A stretch of 64,000 bases of DNA from Thermoanaerobacterium thermosaccharolyticum DSM 571 (GTDB lineage: Bacteria > Bacillota > Thermoanaerobacteria > Thermoanaerobacterales > Thermoanaerobacteraceae), in the NCBI RefSeq assembly GCF_000145615.1, contig NC_014410.1, forward strand, positions 186,001 through 250,000. Direction: 5' to 3'. A program made the translations under genes and the position numbers. The notes under the pieces are model-generated. The model was not told the DNA's origin, did not search any database, and was given only the letters and a program-made list of their open reading frames with translations. Position 1 is the stretch's first letter. Each line of letters begins with the position of its first letter. Positions 41,261 through 51,055 of the stretch are shown here, piece after piece.

Positions 41261-42376
41261 ATGGATAAAATAAAGATTTTAATACTTTATGAAGATATAG
41301 GGACTGGGCATAAAAGGACTGCAATGGCATTAAAAAAAGCATTTGAAAAAAGAGATAATGTTGAAGTGTTTGTAGAAAATCCACTTGGAGAGAAGTTTCC
41401 CAGTCTTTCGTATTTGACGACTCGAATTTACCTAAAGACATTAAAATTGACACCTGAATTATGGGGATATCTTTACGAAATGGAGAGAGATAAAATAGAG
41501 AGACGTATAAATAAACTGATAGGCATATCGGTTTATACCTTTATCAAAGATTATGTATTAAATCTAAAACCTGATGCAGTAATATGTACACATCCTTTTT
41601 CTTGCTCTATTTTGTCTCACGTGAAGAGAGATCTTAATATACCTATATATGCTATTTTGACTGATTACGATGTCCATGCATATTGGATTCATCATCAAAT
41701 TGACGGATATTTTGTAGGTTCGAGTGAAATGAAAAATCAGATGAATCTTATGGGTGTTTCTGATGATAAAATATATGTTACGGGAATACCTATTGATGAG
41801 GAGTTTTATGTTAAGAAAGATAAATTTGAGGTGAGGCAAAAATTAGGATTTGTTGTAGATAAGCCATTTATACTTGTAATGGGTGGTGGGCTTGGACTTG
41901 GAAATATTAAAAAGGCTGTTAATGTCATACAAAGCCATAAAGATTTACAGATTGCTGTAATATGTGGATTGAATAAAAATTTAAAAGCCAAAATTGAGGA
42001 AATTGCTGATGATAATGTAAGTGTATATGGACATGTGGATAATGTACATGAATTTATGGAAGCGGCTGATGTGCTTGTAACAAAAAGTGGTGGCCTAACT
42101 GTCACAGAAGCGATAACTAAAAAGTTGCCTATGATTATTTTTGATCCTATTCCAGGTCAAGAAGAGCGTAACCTTGAATTTTTGCTTAAAAAGAGGATTG
42201 CCTTAAGAATTAAAGACATAGAAAAGTTAGACAAAAAGATATTAGATCTCTTATCTGACAGGAAGAAAATAGATGAGATGAAGGAACGCATGGAAGAAAT
42301 TGGCATATACAATTCAGCAGACAAGGTATGCAGCGTAGTTATAAATAATATAAAGAATGATGCTTTGAAGGTGTAA
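41261..42376 (+). CDS. MGDG synthase / diacylglycerol glucosyltransferase-like glycosyltransferase
   Basis: 371 residues of GT28 type. The N-terminal MGDG_synth domain has LILYEDIGTGHKRTAMALKKA. The C-terminal nucleotide-sugar domain has GGGLGLGNIKK, VYGHVDNVHEFMEAADVLVTKSGG (partial) and IFDPIPGQEERN. It probably makes membrane glycolipid or lipoteichoic acid anchor from UDP-sugar and diacylglycerol. ATG 41261 follows GAGGGT. The frame stays open back to 41219. A PAP2 phosphatase gene follows 15 nt later, which fits a lipid role, since that enzyme could release diacylglycerol. Confidence 0.83.
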   Translation: MDKIKILILYEDIGTGHKRTAMALKKAFEKRDNVEVFVENPLGEKFPSLSYLTTRIYLKTLKLTPELWGYLYEMERDKIERRINKLIGISVYTFIKDYVLNLKPDAVICTHPFSCSILSHVKRDLNIPIYAILTDYDVHAYWIHHQIDGYFVGSSEMKNQMNLMGVSDDKIYVTGIPIDEEFYVKKDKFEVRQKLGFVVDKPFILVMGGGLGLGNIKKAVNVIQSHKDLQIAVICGLNKNLKAKIEEIADDNVSVYGHVDNVHEFMEAADVLVTKSGGLTVTEAITKKLPMIIFDPIPGQEERNLEFLLKKRIALRIKDIEKLDKKILDLLSDRKKIDEMKERMEEIGIYNSADKVCSVVINNIKNDALKV

Positions 42377-42390
42377 GGAGGTTTCATTTC

Positions 42391-42933
42391 GTGTCGGGAG
42401 TTAAGAAATTGATTATTGCGGAGGACAGAAACGTATTTTATCTTCTTAATGAAAGGATAAAGTGCAAAGCTCTTGATAAAATTATGCCAAAGATAACTCA
42501 TATTGGTGGGCCGTATTTTACGATATTGTCTTGCCTATTGCTGATTTTATTCGGGAAAAATAGCGTTAAAATTTCTGCTGTTCAAGCACTTACCACGTTG
42601 ACCAGCAGTCATCTGGTTGTGCAGATTTTAAAAAGGCTTTGCACTAGGCCTAGACCTTATATGGTATTACCTGAAGCTAATACATTTAAATATTTGCTTA
42701 GAGATTACTCTTTTCCATCAGGTCATGCAACAGCTATTTTTTCTTTAGCAGTTTCATTCTCTTTTTTCTTTCCTGATTTGACTATTGTTTTTGTAAGCTT
42801 AGCGGTTTTGGTAAGCCTCTCTAGGATATACATGGGCTTGCACTACCCTTCAGACGTCATAATAGGTTCTACAATGGGTATACTATTTTCATATATTACT
42901 CATATATATGGACTAATGCTGCCGATTCTTTAG
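42391..42933 (+). CDS. PAP2-family membrane phosphatase
   Basis: 180 residues with about five transmembrane helices and the three-part acid phosphatase signature: KRLCTRPRP, PSGHATA and SRIYMGLHYPSD. Substrates may be phosphatidic acid or undecaprenyl pyrophosphate. The GTG start at 42391 follows AAGGAGG and lies 15 nt behind the glycosyltransferase gene. Its end overlaps the convergent small membrane gene by 4 nt. Confidence 0.88.
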   Translation: MSGVKKLIIAEDRNVFYLLNERIKCKALDKIMPKITHIGGPYFTILSCLLLILFGKNSVKISAVQALTTLTSSHLVVQILKRLCTRPRPYMVLPEANTFKYLLRDYSFPSGHATAIFSLAVSFSFFFPDLTIVFVSLAVLVSLSRIYMGLHYPSDVIIGSTMGILFSYITHIYGLMLPIL

Positions 42934-43361
42934 GACAAGTATTTATTCTGCACTGTTAAAGCCGCCAATGTAAAAACATATGTGATAATTGAATAGAAAT
43001 AATTCCATCTATTGTAGATCAAAAGCCCTTTTATATGAAATACTGCTTCAATAGCGGTTAGCAATAAAGTCCAAACAATCAGATATAAAATATAACTTTT
43101 TCTATTCTTCGGAAGGTACTGTATAAAAATCATTCCGTATGGTGGCCCTATTAATGTTTCCATTAGAAATGATAATATTCCATTTGGAATAGGTGGTTCG
43201 ACGTAATAGTAGTATTTTAATGTCACGTCAAAAATCATATCTAATGTATAACCTACAGTTGATGAAAGAAAATATGCAGGTATTAATATATTCATTTTTC
43301 TTTTATCGATTAAAAAAATTGTTAATATAATTGTAAAAATGGAAAAAACAATATACCACAT
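42930..43361 (-). CDS. CBO0543-like small integral membrane protein
   Basis: 143 residues with about five hydrophobic helices and motifs AYFLSSTVGYTLDM, YYYVEPPIPNG and GPPYGMIFIQYLP. It resembles the CBO0543 family of clostridial and Bacillus membrane proteins, of unknown function. The ATG at 43361 is preceded by AAGGTGAT on the - strand. It is convergent with the PAP2 gene, sharing 4 nt, and divergent from the rubrerythrin-like gene. Confidence 0.7.
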   Translation of the reverse strand: MWYIVFSIFTIILTIFLIDKRKMNILIPAYFLSSTVGYTLDMIFDVTLKYYYYVEPPIPNGILSFLMETLIGPPYGMIFIQYLPKNRKSYILYLIVWTLLLTAIEAVFHIKGLLIYNRWNYFYSIITYVFTLAALTVQNKYLS

Positions 43362-43490
43362 AACATCACCTTAATTTGTTTTGCCTTTAATCAGAAATTT
43401 TATTCATCTATATATAAATTTGATTGACTAGAAAATTTTGTAATGATAAAATTGTTTGTAGGAAATAATAATTTTCGAAGAGGTGTTGTT

Positions 43491-43997
43491 ATGTCAAGCG
43501 AAATAGAGAAAAAATATTTAACAGATCTTGAAGTTGTAAGCCTTGCTATTGACATAGAAGATAGAGGCTATGAATTTTACACTATGGCTTCAGAAAAATT
43601 TTCCAATGATAAAAAAATAAAAGAGTTTTTTGATGAGATGGCAAGAGAAGAGCTGATACACAAATCGAAATTTGAAGAATTGTATAGAAAACTTTTGGAT
43701 GAGAAGAAAGGAGACGACAGTGCATATTTTGATATCGAAGCGTCTATTTATTTGACGATGTTGTACAAGACATCTGTATTTCCTTCTGAAAATTTGGTTG
43801 AAGAAGTACTTAAAAATGTAGATACCATTTACGACGCTATTGAGTTGGCTATTAGAGCAGAAAAAGATTCTATTCTTTTCTATGATGAGATAGTGAAAGA
43901 AGCTAAATTTGATGCAACTAAGAGAATAGTGATAACACTTTTGAATGAGGAGATTAAGCACTTTATTGATTTAAGCAATAAACTCAAAGAAGTTTAA
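43491..43997 (+). CDS. Rubrerythrin/ferritin-like diiron protein
   Basis: 168 residues forming a four-helix bundle. Diiron ligands are seen as Glu in AIDIEDRGYEFY, the EELIH motif in MAREELIHKS, Glu in AIRAEKDSILFYDEI, and EEIKH near the end. There is no rubredoxin-like CxxC tail, so it is the short form. It probably detoxifies peroxide or stores iron in an anaerobe. ATG 43491 has GAGGTG upstream. An in-frame ATG at 43443 lacks a site. A 12-bp hairpin terminator follows. Confidence 0.82.
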   Translation: MSSEIEKKYLTDLEVVSLAIDIEDRGYEFYTMASEKFSNDKKIKEFFDEMAREELIHKSKFEELYRKLLDEKKGDDSAYFDIEASIYLTMLYKTSVFPSENLVEEVLKNVDTIYDAIELAIRAEKDSILFYDEIVKEAKFDATKRIVITLLNEEIKHFIDLSNKLKEV

Positions 43998-44010
43998 GTT
44001 ATTGTTATCG

Positions 44011-44046
44011 GCATATAAAGAAGTGAATTCTTTATATGCTTTTTTT
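44011..44046 (+). terminator. Terminator after the rubrerythrin-like gene
   Basis: GCATATAAAGAA (44011-44022) and TTCTTTATATGC (44028-44039) pair perfectly, followed by seven T. Confidence 0.9.
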
Positions 44047-44100
44047 AAGATATTTGATATAATAAAGTAATAAAAACATGGTTAGTTTATAGAAATTGGG

Positions 44101-47100
44101 ATGATGATTATGATTTATATAAACGATGCAGACATTAAAAAAAGATGTACTGATGATGCTGTTTATAGAAGAGGACTTGAATACTATTTATCCGGGAAAG
44201 TTTATGATTTAAACTACAATAAAGATGGTACTGCATTTCAAGCTTTTGTAATGGGTACATCTTTGTACAGGGTGATGATACAAAAGTATCACGGTGAGTT
44301 GTACACAAGCTGTACATGTCCAGCAAAATCTAGATACGACGGTGATTGCAAACACATTGCAGCAGTTTTAATGTATATAAAAAATAATCAAGCTGAGATA
44401 GAGGACAATCTAAAAAACAAAGTTGCTTATGATTTATTTGAAGAATTTGAAAAAAGGGAATACATACCTGACGAATTAAAGCAGCCTGTTAATATAGAGG
44501 TTACATTAGAATCTTATCAATTTAATACATCTTTAAGCCTTAGAATGGGCATTGATAAATTGTACGTAGTTAAAAGCATAAAGAAGTTTTTTGACGATAT
44601 TGATGAAGGAATGATCGTTGAATTTGGCAAAGGATTTTCATTTGATCCAAGCGTAAATACTTTTAAAGAAGAAGATATGAAGCTTATAAGGTTTTTGAGG
44701 GAGATATACGAGATTGACAAAATCAATACTGAAAATTCTTATTACAGAGTCGACTCGGTTATTTCCGGAAAGTGTGTAAGGCTTACGCCATCGAATTTAG
44801 AAAAATTTATTGAAATTATGAAGGATAGTCACTTTAATTTAGTTTTGGATGGAAAAACTTATTATGATATAGACGTGGTTTTTGATGATCTTCCTATTAG
44901 CTTCAAACTTGAGAAAGCAAATAACGACAAAAACCTTAGACTTACCGTTGAGGGAATTGAAAAAGTAAAGGCGTTAGACAGCAGAGGTAATTTTTTTGTG
45001 TATGATGGGAAAATATACAAGGTTTCTGATAAGCAGCGTTTTGCTTTAGCGCCATTTTACAATGTATACATCACTAATAATACAAATAGCGTTGTATTCA
45101 CTGAGAAGGATAAACAGAAGTTTGCAGAAGTAATACTTCCGAATATAGATAAAGCAGGAAGCGTCGTGATCGATGACGATGTGAAATCGGAATTTTATAG
45201 TGAACCACTTGTTACGAAAATTTACCTCGATAAAGAAGGAGAAAGAATAACCGCTGATATAAATTTTACTTATGGTGAGTATAACATAAATCTGTACGAT
45301 GATGGAAAGACGAAGATTATGCATGACTGCATTTTAATTAGGGACGAAGCTGCAGAAAAACGCATATTGGATATCTTTGAAAAGTGTGAATTTAAGGTAA
45401 AAGATAAATCGGTTTACTTAGATGATGAAGACTCCATATTTAACTTCGTATCAAATTATTTGCCTGTGCTTCAAAAATATGCTGATGTGTACTATTCTGA
45501 ATCATTTAAAAGGATGAAATTCTACAAAAGATCGTATAGCAGCAGCATTAGGATTCAAGACGATGATTTGTTGGAATTTAGCTTTTCTATTGATGATATA
45601 GATAGAGATCTCATTCCTAAGATATTTGACTCGATAAAAATGAAGAAAAAATTTTTTAAACTGCCTGATGGATCTTTTTTGCCTATTGATGATGAATTGG
45701 TGAAAATCGCAAATTTCATTGATTCATTGGACTTAAGTAGCAAAGATTTAAAGAAAGAAATTGTAAAGATTCCAAAATATAAAGCCCTTTATATCGATGA
45801 AAAACTTGAAAGTGATAGATTAAAGATTGCTAAAGATGAAAAATTAGATAGCTTAGTTAAGACCATAAAAAATCCAATGGAAACTGAATTTGAAGTGCCT
45901 AAGAAGTTAAATGGAGTCCTTCGAAAATATCAGGAAGTCGGGTTTAAATGGCTTAAAACATTGTCATCATATGGATTCGGTGGAATACTGGCAGATGACA
46001 TGGGATTAGGAAAGACGATACAGACTATAGCATTTTTGCTGGATGAAAAAGAAAAGCATAAAGAACCTGCAATAGTCATCTGTCCGACAACTCTTATCTA
46101 TAATTGGGAAAGTGAAATACAAAGGTTTGCACCGACTCTTAAGACTTTAGTGGTATCTGGCAGTAAAAGCGAAAGAGGAAGTCTTATTAAAAGCATAGAG
46201 GAATCTGACGTCGTCATAACTTCATATCCGTTGATCAGAAGGGATATAGAAAGCTATGAAAATATTGAATTTAGCTATTGTATTTTAGATGAAGCGCAGC
46301 ATATAAAAAATCCAAAGTCTCAGAATGCAGAATCTGTCAAAAGGATAAAAGCCAAAGGATATTTTGCGCTTACTGGTACGCCTATAGAAAATTCTTTGAC
46401 TGAATTGTGGTCTATATTTGATTTCTTAATGCCTGGATACCTTTTGTCTCACAGAAAATTTGTGGAGAAGTATGAGAAGCCAATTGTAAGATACAAAAAT
46501 GAAGAGGCGCTTAATGACTTAAGCAAACATATAAGGCCATTTATACTGCGAAGGTTAAAAAAGGATGTTTTGAAGGAGTTACCAAATAAGATAGAAACCA
46601 CATCATTTGCTGAACTTACGAAAGAGCAAAAGGAGCTTTATATGGCGTATCTGGAGAATGCAAAGACTGAAATAGAGGAAGAGATACGAAATAAAGGCTT
46701 CGAAAGAAGCCAGATAAAGATAATAACTGCTTTAACGAGGTTAAGGCAGATATGCTGCCATCCATCAATGTTTGTAGAAAATTACAAAGGTACCAGTGGC
46801 AAGATGGAGCTTTTGATGGAACTGATTCAAGAATTGAAAGAAAGTGGACACAGGGCCCTGATTTTTTCTCAATTTACGACAGCGCTTAAGCTTATAGAAG
46901 ACAATTTAAAGAAAGAAAAAATTTCATACTTGTATTTAGACGGAGATACAAAAACGAAAGAGAGAGGGGAATTAGTCAAAGCCTTCAATGAAGGTGACTC
47001 GGATGTCTTTTTGATTTCGTTAAAAGCAGGTGGAACGGGACTAAACTTAGTAGGTGCGGATACTGTTATACACTTTGATCCGTGGTGGAATCCAGCGATA

Positions 47101-47307
47101 GAAGATCAAGCGACAGACAGAGCCCACAGGATTGGGCAGGTGAATACAGTACAAGTCATAAAGTTAATAACGCAAGGTACAATTGAAGAAAAAATTGTAA
47201 AGCTGCAAGAGAGAAAAAAAGAGATGATAAATTCTGTCATAAACCCAGGTGAAACATTTATAACTAAGTTGAGTGAAGAAGAAGTAAAAGAGCTTTTTGC
47301 GATGTGA
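44101..47307 (+). CDS. SWIM zinc-finger SNF2-family helicase
   Basis: 1068 residues. The N-terminal SWIM finger has Cys71-x-Cys73-x9-Cys83-x-His85. A long middle region (about 120-580) corresponds to the SNF2-associated bacterial domain. The C-terminal Swi2/Snf2 motor (about 600-1060) has Walker A DDMGLGKTIQ, DEAQHIKN, ALTGTPIENSL, SLKAGGTGLNLVGAD and QATDRAHRIGQ. It is a double-stranded DNA translocase that may remodel protein-DNA complexes or act in recombination. Its cellular role in bacteria is not settled. Start ATG 44101 or 44110 (after GGGATGAT). It is a single gene with its own terminator. Confidence 0.92.
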   Translation: MMIMIYINDADIKKRCTDDAVYRRGLEYYLSGKVYDLNYNKDGTAFQAFVMGTSLYRVMIQKYHGELYTSCTCPAKSRYDGDCKHIAAVLMYIKNNQAEIEDNLKNKVAYDLFEEFEKREYIPDELKQPVNIEVTLESYQFNTSLSLRMGIDKLYVVKSIKKFFDDIDEGMIVEFGKGFSFDPSVNTFKEEDMKLIRFLREIYEIDKINTENSYYRVDSVISGKCVRLTPSNLEKFIEIMKDSHFNLVLDGKTYYDIDVVFDDLPISFKLEKANNDKNLRLTVEGIEKVKALDSRGNFFVYDGKIYKVSDKQRFALAPFYNVYITNNTNSVVFTEKDKQKFAEVILPNIDKAGSVVIDDDVKSEFYSEPLVTKIYLDKEGERITADINFTYGEYNINLYDDGKTKIMHDCILIRDEAAEKRILDIFEKCEFKVKDKSVYLDDEDSIFNFVSNYLPVLQKYADVYYSESFKRMKFYKRSYSSSIRIQDDDLLEFSFSIDDIDRDLIPKIFDSIKMKKKFFKLPDGSFLPIDDELVKIANFIDSLDLSSKDLKKEIVKIPKYKALYIDEKLESDRLKIAKDEKLDSLVKTIKNPMETEFEVPKKLNGVLRKYQEVGFKWLKTLSSYGFGGILADDMGLGKTIQTIAFLLDEKEKHKEPAIVICPTTLIYNWESEIQRFAPTLKTLVVSGSKSERGSLIKSIEESDVVITSYPLIRRDIESYENIEFSYCILDEAQHIKNPKSQNAESVKRIKAKGYFALTGTPIENSLTELWSIFDFLMPGYLLSHRKFVEKYEKPIVRYKNEEALNDLSKHIRPFILRRLKKDVLKELPNKIETTSFAELTKEQKELYMAYLENAKTEIEEEIRNKGFERSQIKIITALTRLRQICCHPSMFVENYKGTSGKMELLMELIQELKESGHRALIFSQFTTALKLIEDNLKKEKISYLYLDGDTKTKERGELVKAFNEGDSDVFLISLKAGGTGLNLVGADTVIHFDPWWNPAIEDQATDRAHRIGQVNTVQVIKLITQGTIEEKIVKLQERKKEMINSVINPGETFITKLSEEEVKELFAM

Positions 47308-47318
47308 TTTAATGATTT

Positions 47319-47350
47319 GCAATTGTCGATTAAGGCAGTTGCTTTTTTTT
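47319..47350 (+). terminator. Terminator after the SNF2 gene
   Basis: GCAATTG (47319-47325) and CAGTTGC (47336-47342), one G-U, with a 10-nt loop and eight T. The following 47351-47574 has no gene that I can support. It is AT-rich leader sequence for the first lipoprotein gene. Confidence 0.7.
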
Positions 47351-47574
47351 GTAAAAAATTTTATTGATTATGTTACAAGATTGTAATAGGAAATTAAGGA
47401 ATAATTAATAAAATTTATTATTTTTAATTTTATGATAGAGGTGAGGTATGGGAAGTTAAGAGCATAATATACAAAAATAACAAAATTAATTTTTATGATG
47501 TGGAATATTTCCAGAAGAATTTAGCTTTTATATAAGTAGAAGGGGAAAAAAAGAAAATTTGGGAGGTAGATAAT

Positions 47575-48681
47575 GTGATTAAATCGTTTAGAACTTCATT
47601 AGCTGTTGTATTTTTATTACTTATGTCTGTTGTATTCTCTGGCTGTTCTGAGACAGTGAAAAATAATACTGAAGTGCCATTTGTTGTTTTAAATGATGAT
47701 GCTGGAAGCTTTAAGGCGGATATATATTACTGGAATGTAATAAATAATAAAATAAAAGAAACAAATGAAAACCTATATAAAATTCCACAAAAGATAATAA
47801 CAAATAAAGAATCATATACGATATTCCCTATAATGTGGGATGGACAGAAGCATGCGGTTTTGCCTTCTTATCTAGAAGCATCAGATAAATTCAAAAACAT
47901 TGTTGAAAAAGCGGATTTTTATTTTGAACCAAAGACGATATGGGGGCAAGATGTAAAATTGGTAAAAAGCGATGAAGAAAATAGATATAAGTTAACATTA
48001 ATAGATGACGGTAAGACTGACGAGAAAGAAATAACAATTCCTCTTCATACTTTTAAAGGAGAGGATGGCAAAAATCATGAAGCAACAAAATGCGGAACAG
48101 TAACATCGGTAGTTAAGACAAGTTATGGTGCAGCAATGCTTTATCCTTGTTTCACATTAGGTGGTGGGAAATTATTTATTTTAAAGTATGATAAAACAAC
48201 AGAAAGTATCAAATGGCAAGAAGTTGGTCCTGTTAAAGGGAACGAGCTATCACCTAGCTTTCCGCCATTGGCTAATCACACAGCTACTATCGGAGATAAT
48301 TTTATCGTAAGAACTCTTACTAATCCAATTAAGGTAGATGCTGAAAAAGTAGAATTCAAAAAGATGAACATTATATCTGACCTTCAAAAGAAATATGCAC
48401 CTGAGACATTAAATGGCGAATTTCCCGAGTATATAGATATTTTAGGAAGCTATAATGATATTTTGCTTATAGGTATTCCAGTGCATAAGGCTGAAGGGAC
48501 AGAATTGTATATATTTGCTGTGAAGGATGATAAACTAATAGGGATTATGCACAGAACGATAAATGATATTGAAATAATTGATACGGCAGGAAATGTTGTA
48601 TCAAAATATAATGTACCAAAAGCGAAAACTTTAATTGGCGAAAATGATGTTTATTTTCCAAATGTGAATGGCATGGATTGA
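47575..48681 (+). CDS. Lipoprotein of unknown function
   Basis: 368 residues. The signal peptide ends in VVFSGC, with the lipid-modified Cys near 24. The mature part is mixed alpha/beta with no motif that I recognise. Segments such as YPCFTLGGGKLFILKYDK and DILGSYNDILLIGIP suggest repeated beta-strands, possibly a propeller. The GTG start at 47575 has GGGAGG 8 nt upstream. It is the first of three consecutive lipoprotein genes, followed at 23 nt by the next. Confidence 0.7.
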   Translation: MIKSFRTSLAVVFLLLMSVVFSGCSETVKNNTEVPFVVLNDDAGSFKADIYYWNVINNKIKETNENLYKIPQKIITNKESYTIFPIMWDGQKHAVLPSYLEASDKFKNIVEKADFYFEPKTIWGQDVKLVKSDEENRYKLTLIDDGKTDEKEITIPLHTFKGEDGKNHEATKCGTVTSVVKTSYGAAMLYPCFTLGGGKLFILKYDKTTESIKWQEVGPVKGNELSPSFPPLANHTATIGDNFIVRTLTNPIKVDAEKVEFKKMNIISDLQKKYAPETLNGEFPEYIDILGSYNDILLIGIPVHKAEGTELYIFAVKDDKLIGIMHRTINDIEIIDTAGNVVSKYNVPKAKTLIGENDVYFPNVNGMD

Positions 48682-48703
48682 TTGCCTTGTCTAGGAGGCT
48701 ATT

Positions 48704-49783
48704 ATGAAAAAAGTAAAAATATGTTTATTAATCATCATAATCTTAATAATTGGTGGCTGTAGTATTAAAAGTATAAAGACAGACTCAGATGATGAAAATA
48801 CAGTTATTGCTAAAACAAATGTTAATATACTTGATGAGCTAGAGGCTAAAAAAACCTCATCAATCGAAAATGCACATCCAATAGCTGTGCTTGATGATGG
48901 CAGAAAAGTGTTTTTACAGGTCAACCCTGAAGTAGACAACAGCATTTTTGCCACTTCAACTGATGGCTCAATAATGCTTAAAATTAATGCTGGAGCTTCT
49001 AAAAATATTTATGATGCAAAAGTCATGGGGAATTGGATCGTGTATGTTGAATCCAGCAACGATATGACAAAAAGCGATTGGGTTTTGTATGCACAGAATA
49101 TAGATGACAATCGTCGCATAGAAATTGATAAGGGAAAAGTTGCAGATGTAAAAACGGAAACGCCTACCTCGTTAGGAGCGCTGATATCTGCATCTAACGG
49201 AAAAATTGTCTGGACAGCTTTTGAAAAAGATAAAGAATCTGTTAATGCAATTGTCAAATTATACGATATTGAAAACAATACTTATAAAATCATTGATAAA
49301 TTAAATGTTGAAGATGGAGAATTTGGACAGCCAGGGTTGGATGGGGATTGGATTGTATATGATATTGGAAAAATCGATATGAAAGCACTAGCGCGAAATG
49401 GGGAATTGGTCCTTGTAAATCTTAAAAATAACGAGAAAAGAATATTAGATGAAGGATTAAGAGTTAGCGGTGCATCAATTAAATATCCATATATAGTATG
49501 GAATTCAGGCGATTCTATTCTGAAATTATACAATATAAAGACAAAAGAAGAGAAGACAATTGTAAATTGGGGAATGACTGGCGTTTGGAATAGTTCACTT
49601 AATGATAAATTCATTTCATGGAATACAAACGGTGATGGTTTATATATTTACTCAATAGAGAAGAATGAAACATTGAAGTTAAAAGATTCAGGTATTACAA
49701 GCGGTGGAAATATTTCAGGTAATATACTGTGGTGGTATGTCAAAAGAGAAAAGTGCAAATCAGAGTGGATTACTTTAGATTGA
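48704..49783 (+). CDS. Lipoprotein with beta-propeller-like repeats
   Basis: 359 residues. The signal ends in IIGGC, with the lipid Cys at 19. The mature protein has repeated strands of the form GxWIVYxx (GNWIVYVESS, GKIVWTAFE, GDWIVYDIGK, PYIVWNSGD, DKFISWNTNGD), roughly 50 residues apart, typical of a TolB/WD-like propeller. The ATG is at 48704 after AGGAGG. The partner or ligand is unknown. It lies between two other lipoprotein genes in the same direction. Confidence 0.72.
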   Translation: MKKVKICLLIIIILIIGGCSIKSIKTDSDDENTVIAKTNVNILDELEAKKTSSIENAHPIAVLDDGRKVFLQVNPEVDNSIFATSTDGSIMLKINAGASKNIYDAKVMGNWIVYVESSNDMTKSDWVLYAQNIDDNRRIEIDKGKVADVKTETPTSLGALISASNGKIVWTAFEKDKESVNAIVKLYDIENNTYKIIDKLNVEDGEFGQPGLDGDWIVYDIGKIDMKALARNGELVLVNLKNNEKRILDEGLRVSGASIKYPYIVWNSGDSILKLYNIKTKEEKTIVNWGMTGVWNSSLNDKFISWNTNGDGLYIYSIEKNETLKLKDSGITSGGNISGNILWWYVKREKCKSEWITLD

Positions 49784-49886
49784 ATGGAAGTTTTGTTACT
49801 TTAGATATCTAAAGGAAGCATTGTTATAACTTCTATAGGTTATTTACAAAGTAGCAGCAAAGAAATTCCATAAAAAGGTGACATTT

Positions 49887-50222
49887 ATGATATCAAAAAA
49901 ATGGACAATGACAATGTTACTTATTTTGGCTCTCACAGGATGTTCAAATCTAAAAAAACAAGGAGATGTGGTTGGTGGAATATCTGATAATGAAGCTTTG
50001 AAAGTGGCTAAAGAAAAAACGGAAATTACTAAAGTAAAATCAGAAGAGCTTAAAAATTTAGAAGTTGATTTAGATAAATTTTTTGATGATCCAAAACTTA
50101 TGGAAAAATCTCCTTGTCCAGTTTACTGGATAATAAAGGGTATTGACAAAGAAGGAAAGTCCTTAACTGTATATGTAAATTATAAAAAACCCAGCATTTA
50201 TTATGTTAAAAATGAAAGATAG
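49887..50222 (+). CDS. Small lipoprotein of unknown function
   Basis: 111 residues. The signal ends in LALTGC, with the lipid Cys near 19. The mature part has SDNEALKVAKEKTEI, like the start of a PepSY-type module, and later PVYWIIKGIDKEGKSLTVYV, like its strands. ATG 49887 has AAAGGTG upstream. It is the third of the lipoprotein run, about 100 nt after the second, so it may have its own promoter. Confidence 0.65.
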   Translation: MISKKWTMTMLLILALTGCSNLKKQGDVVGGISDNEALKVAKEKTEITKVKSEELKNLEVDLDKFFDDPKLMEKSPCPVYWIIKGIDKEGKSLTVYVNYKKPSIYYVKNER

Positions 50223-50416
50223 ACAGAGCTAATGAATAAGCACGATTGCTTCATCTCCATAAATTTTTTATTAAGATCTCATAAAAGTGTTACACAATCA
50301 AAAGGGAAAAAATTGTGTTATTAAATGTCTCAGAACTTTGCTATATGTTACATATTTATATTTATGCGTGTTGTATTTCTGATTATTCTTACATTTCAGC
50401 CATTTTCTGTATAATG

Positions 50417-50917
50417 CTATTTTCTCCGGCTTCTTATGACTAAAGCAAGTCCCAATAAAATTATCATTATTGAGATTATCAAGTTTGGGTTTAGCCATAC
50501 GATGGAGAATTGGTTGTACAAAATGGACACATAGCTTAATATTACAGCGGCGGTTATGACCATGACTAGACCTATTAGCACTAAATCTCTGCTTATAATG
50601 TAAAGCTGAAAGAGGCCTATTGCTACAGATAGAATGTATAGAGGCCATGTGTATTCAGAGTAAATCCAGTTTGTGAAGATGTCAAAGTAAAAAATGATGC
50701 CCATTGATGTAAGTATTCCGCCGGGGACTAAGATTTCGGGATTTTTTCTTTGTTTAAAGTAACTTACTTCCATCATTATTCCGGGGATCAATATGAAAAG
50801 AGGCCATATATTAGACATATCCAATGTTATTCCATATCTTGACAGTAAGCCCAGATTGTCGTTTAGGTATATAAGCCCAAGCAATATAAGTACAATTCCT
50901 ATTATTTTCTTTCCCAT
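50417..50917 (-). CDS. LiaF/DUF5668-type membrane protein
   Basis: 166 residues with about six hydrophobic helices. The first is a LiaF-TM-like segment (KKIIGIVLILLGLIYLNDN) followed by WPLFILIPGIMMEV. The C-terminal LiaF domain that binds the kinase is absent, so only the membrane part is represented. ATG 50917 has AGGAGG on the - strand. The longer frame from 50947 overlaps that site. It is divergent from the arginine operon. The 50223-50416 gap has only a weak 7-bp hairpin around 50291-50320. Confidence 0.65.
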   Translation of the reverse strand: MGKKIIGIVLILLGLIYLNDNLGLLSRYGITLDMSNIWPLFILIPGIMMEVSYFKQRKNPEILVPGGILTSMGIIFYFDIFTNWIYSEYTWPLYILSVAIGLFQLYIISRDLVLIGLVMVITAAVILSYVSILYNQFSIVWLNPNLIISIMIILLGLALVIRSRRK

Positions 50918-51016
50918 GATTAAACCTCCTGAACAGTTTTCAGACAAAGGAATACTTCTTAATTATATTTTACTATAAATGGATGAAAATTTAACTATTT
51001 TTTTTACGAAAAATAC

Positions 51017-51044
51017 TTGAAAAAATTTCAGAAGGTGATATAAT
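51017..51044 (+). promoter_or_regulatory. Promoter of the arginine operon
   Basis: TTGAAA (51017-51022), 16-bp spacer, TATAAT (51039-51044). Transcription would start near 51051, leaving a leader of about 120 nt. Confidence 0.5.
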
Positions 51045-51055
51045 AATAAAAACGG

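Noticed and set aside
50291-50320. Terminator between the small lipoprotein gene and the LiaF-like gene
   Set aside because: Only a 7-bp AT-rich stem with a 13-nt loop and no clear T run on either strand.
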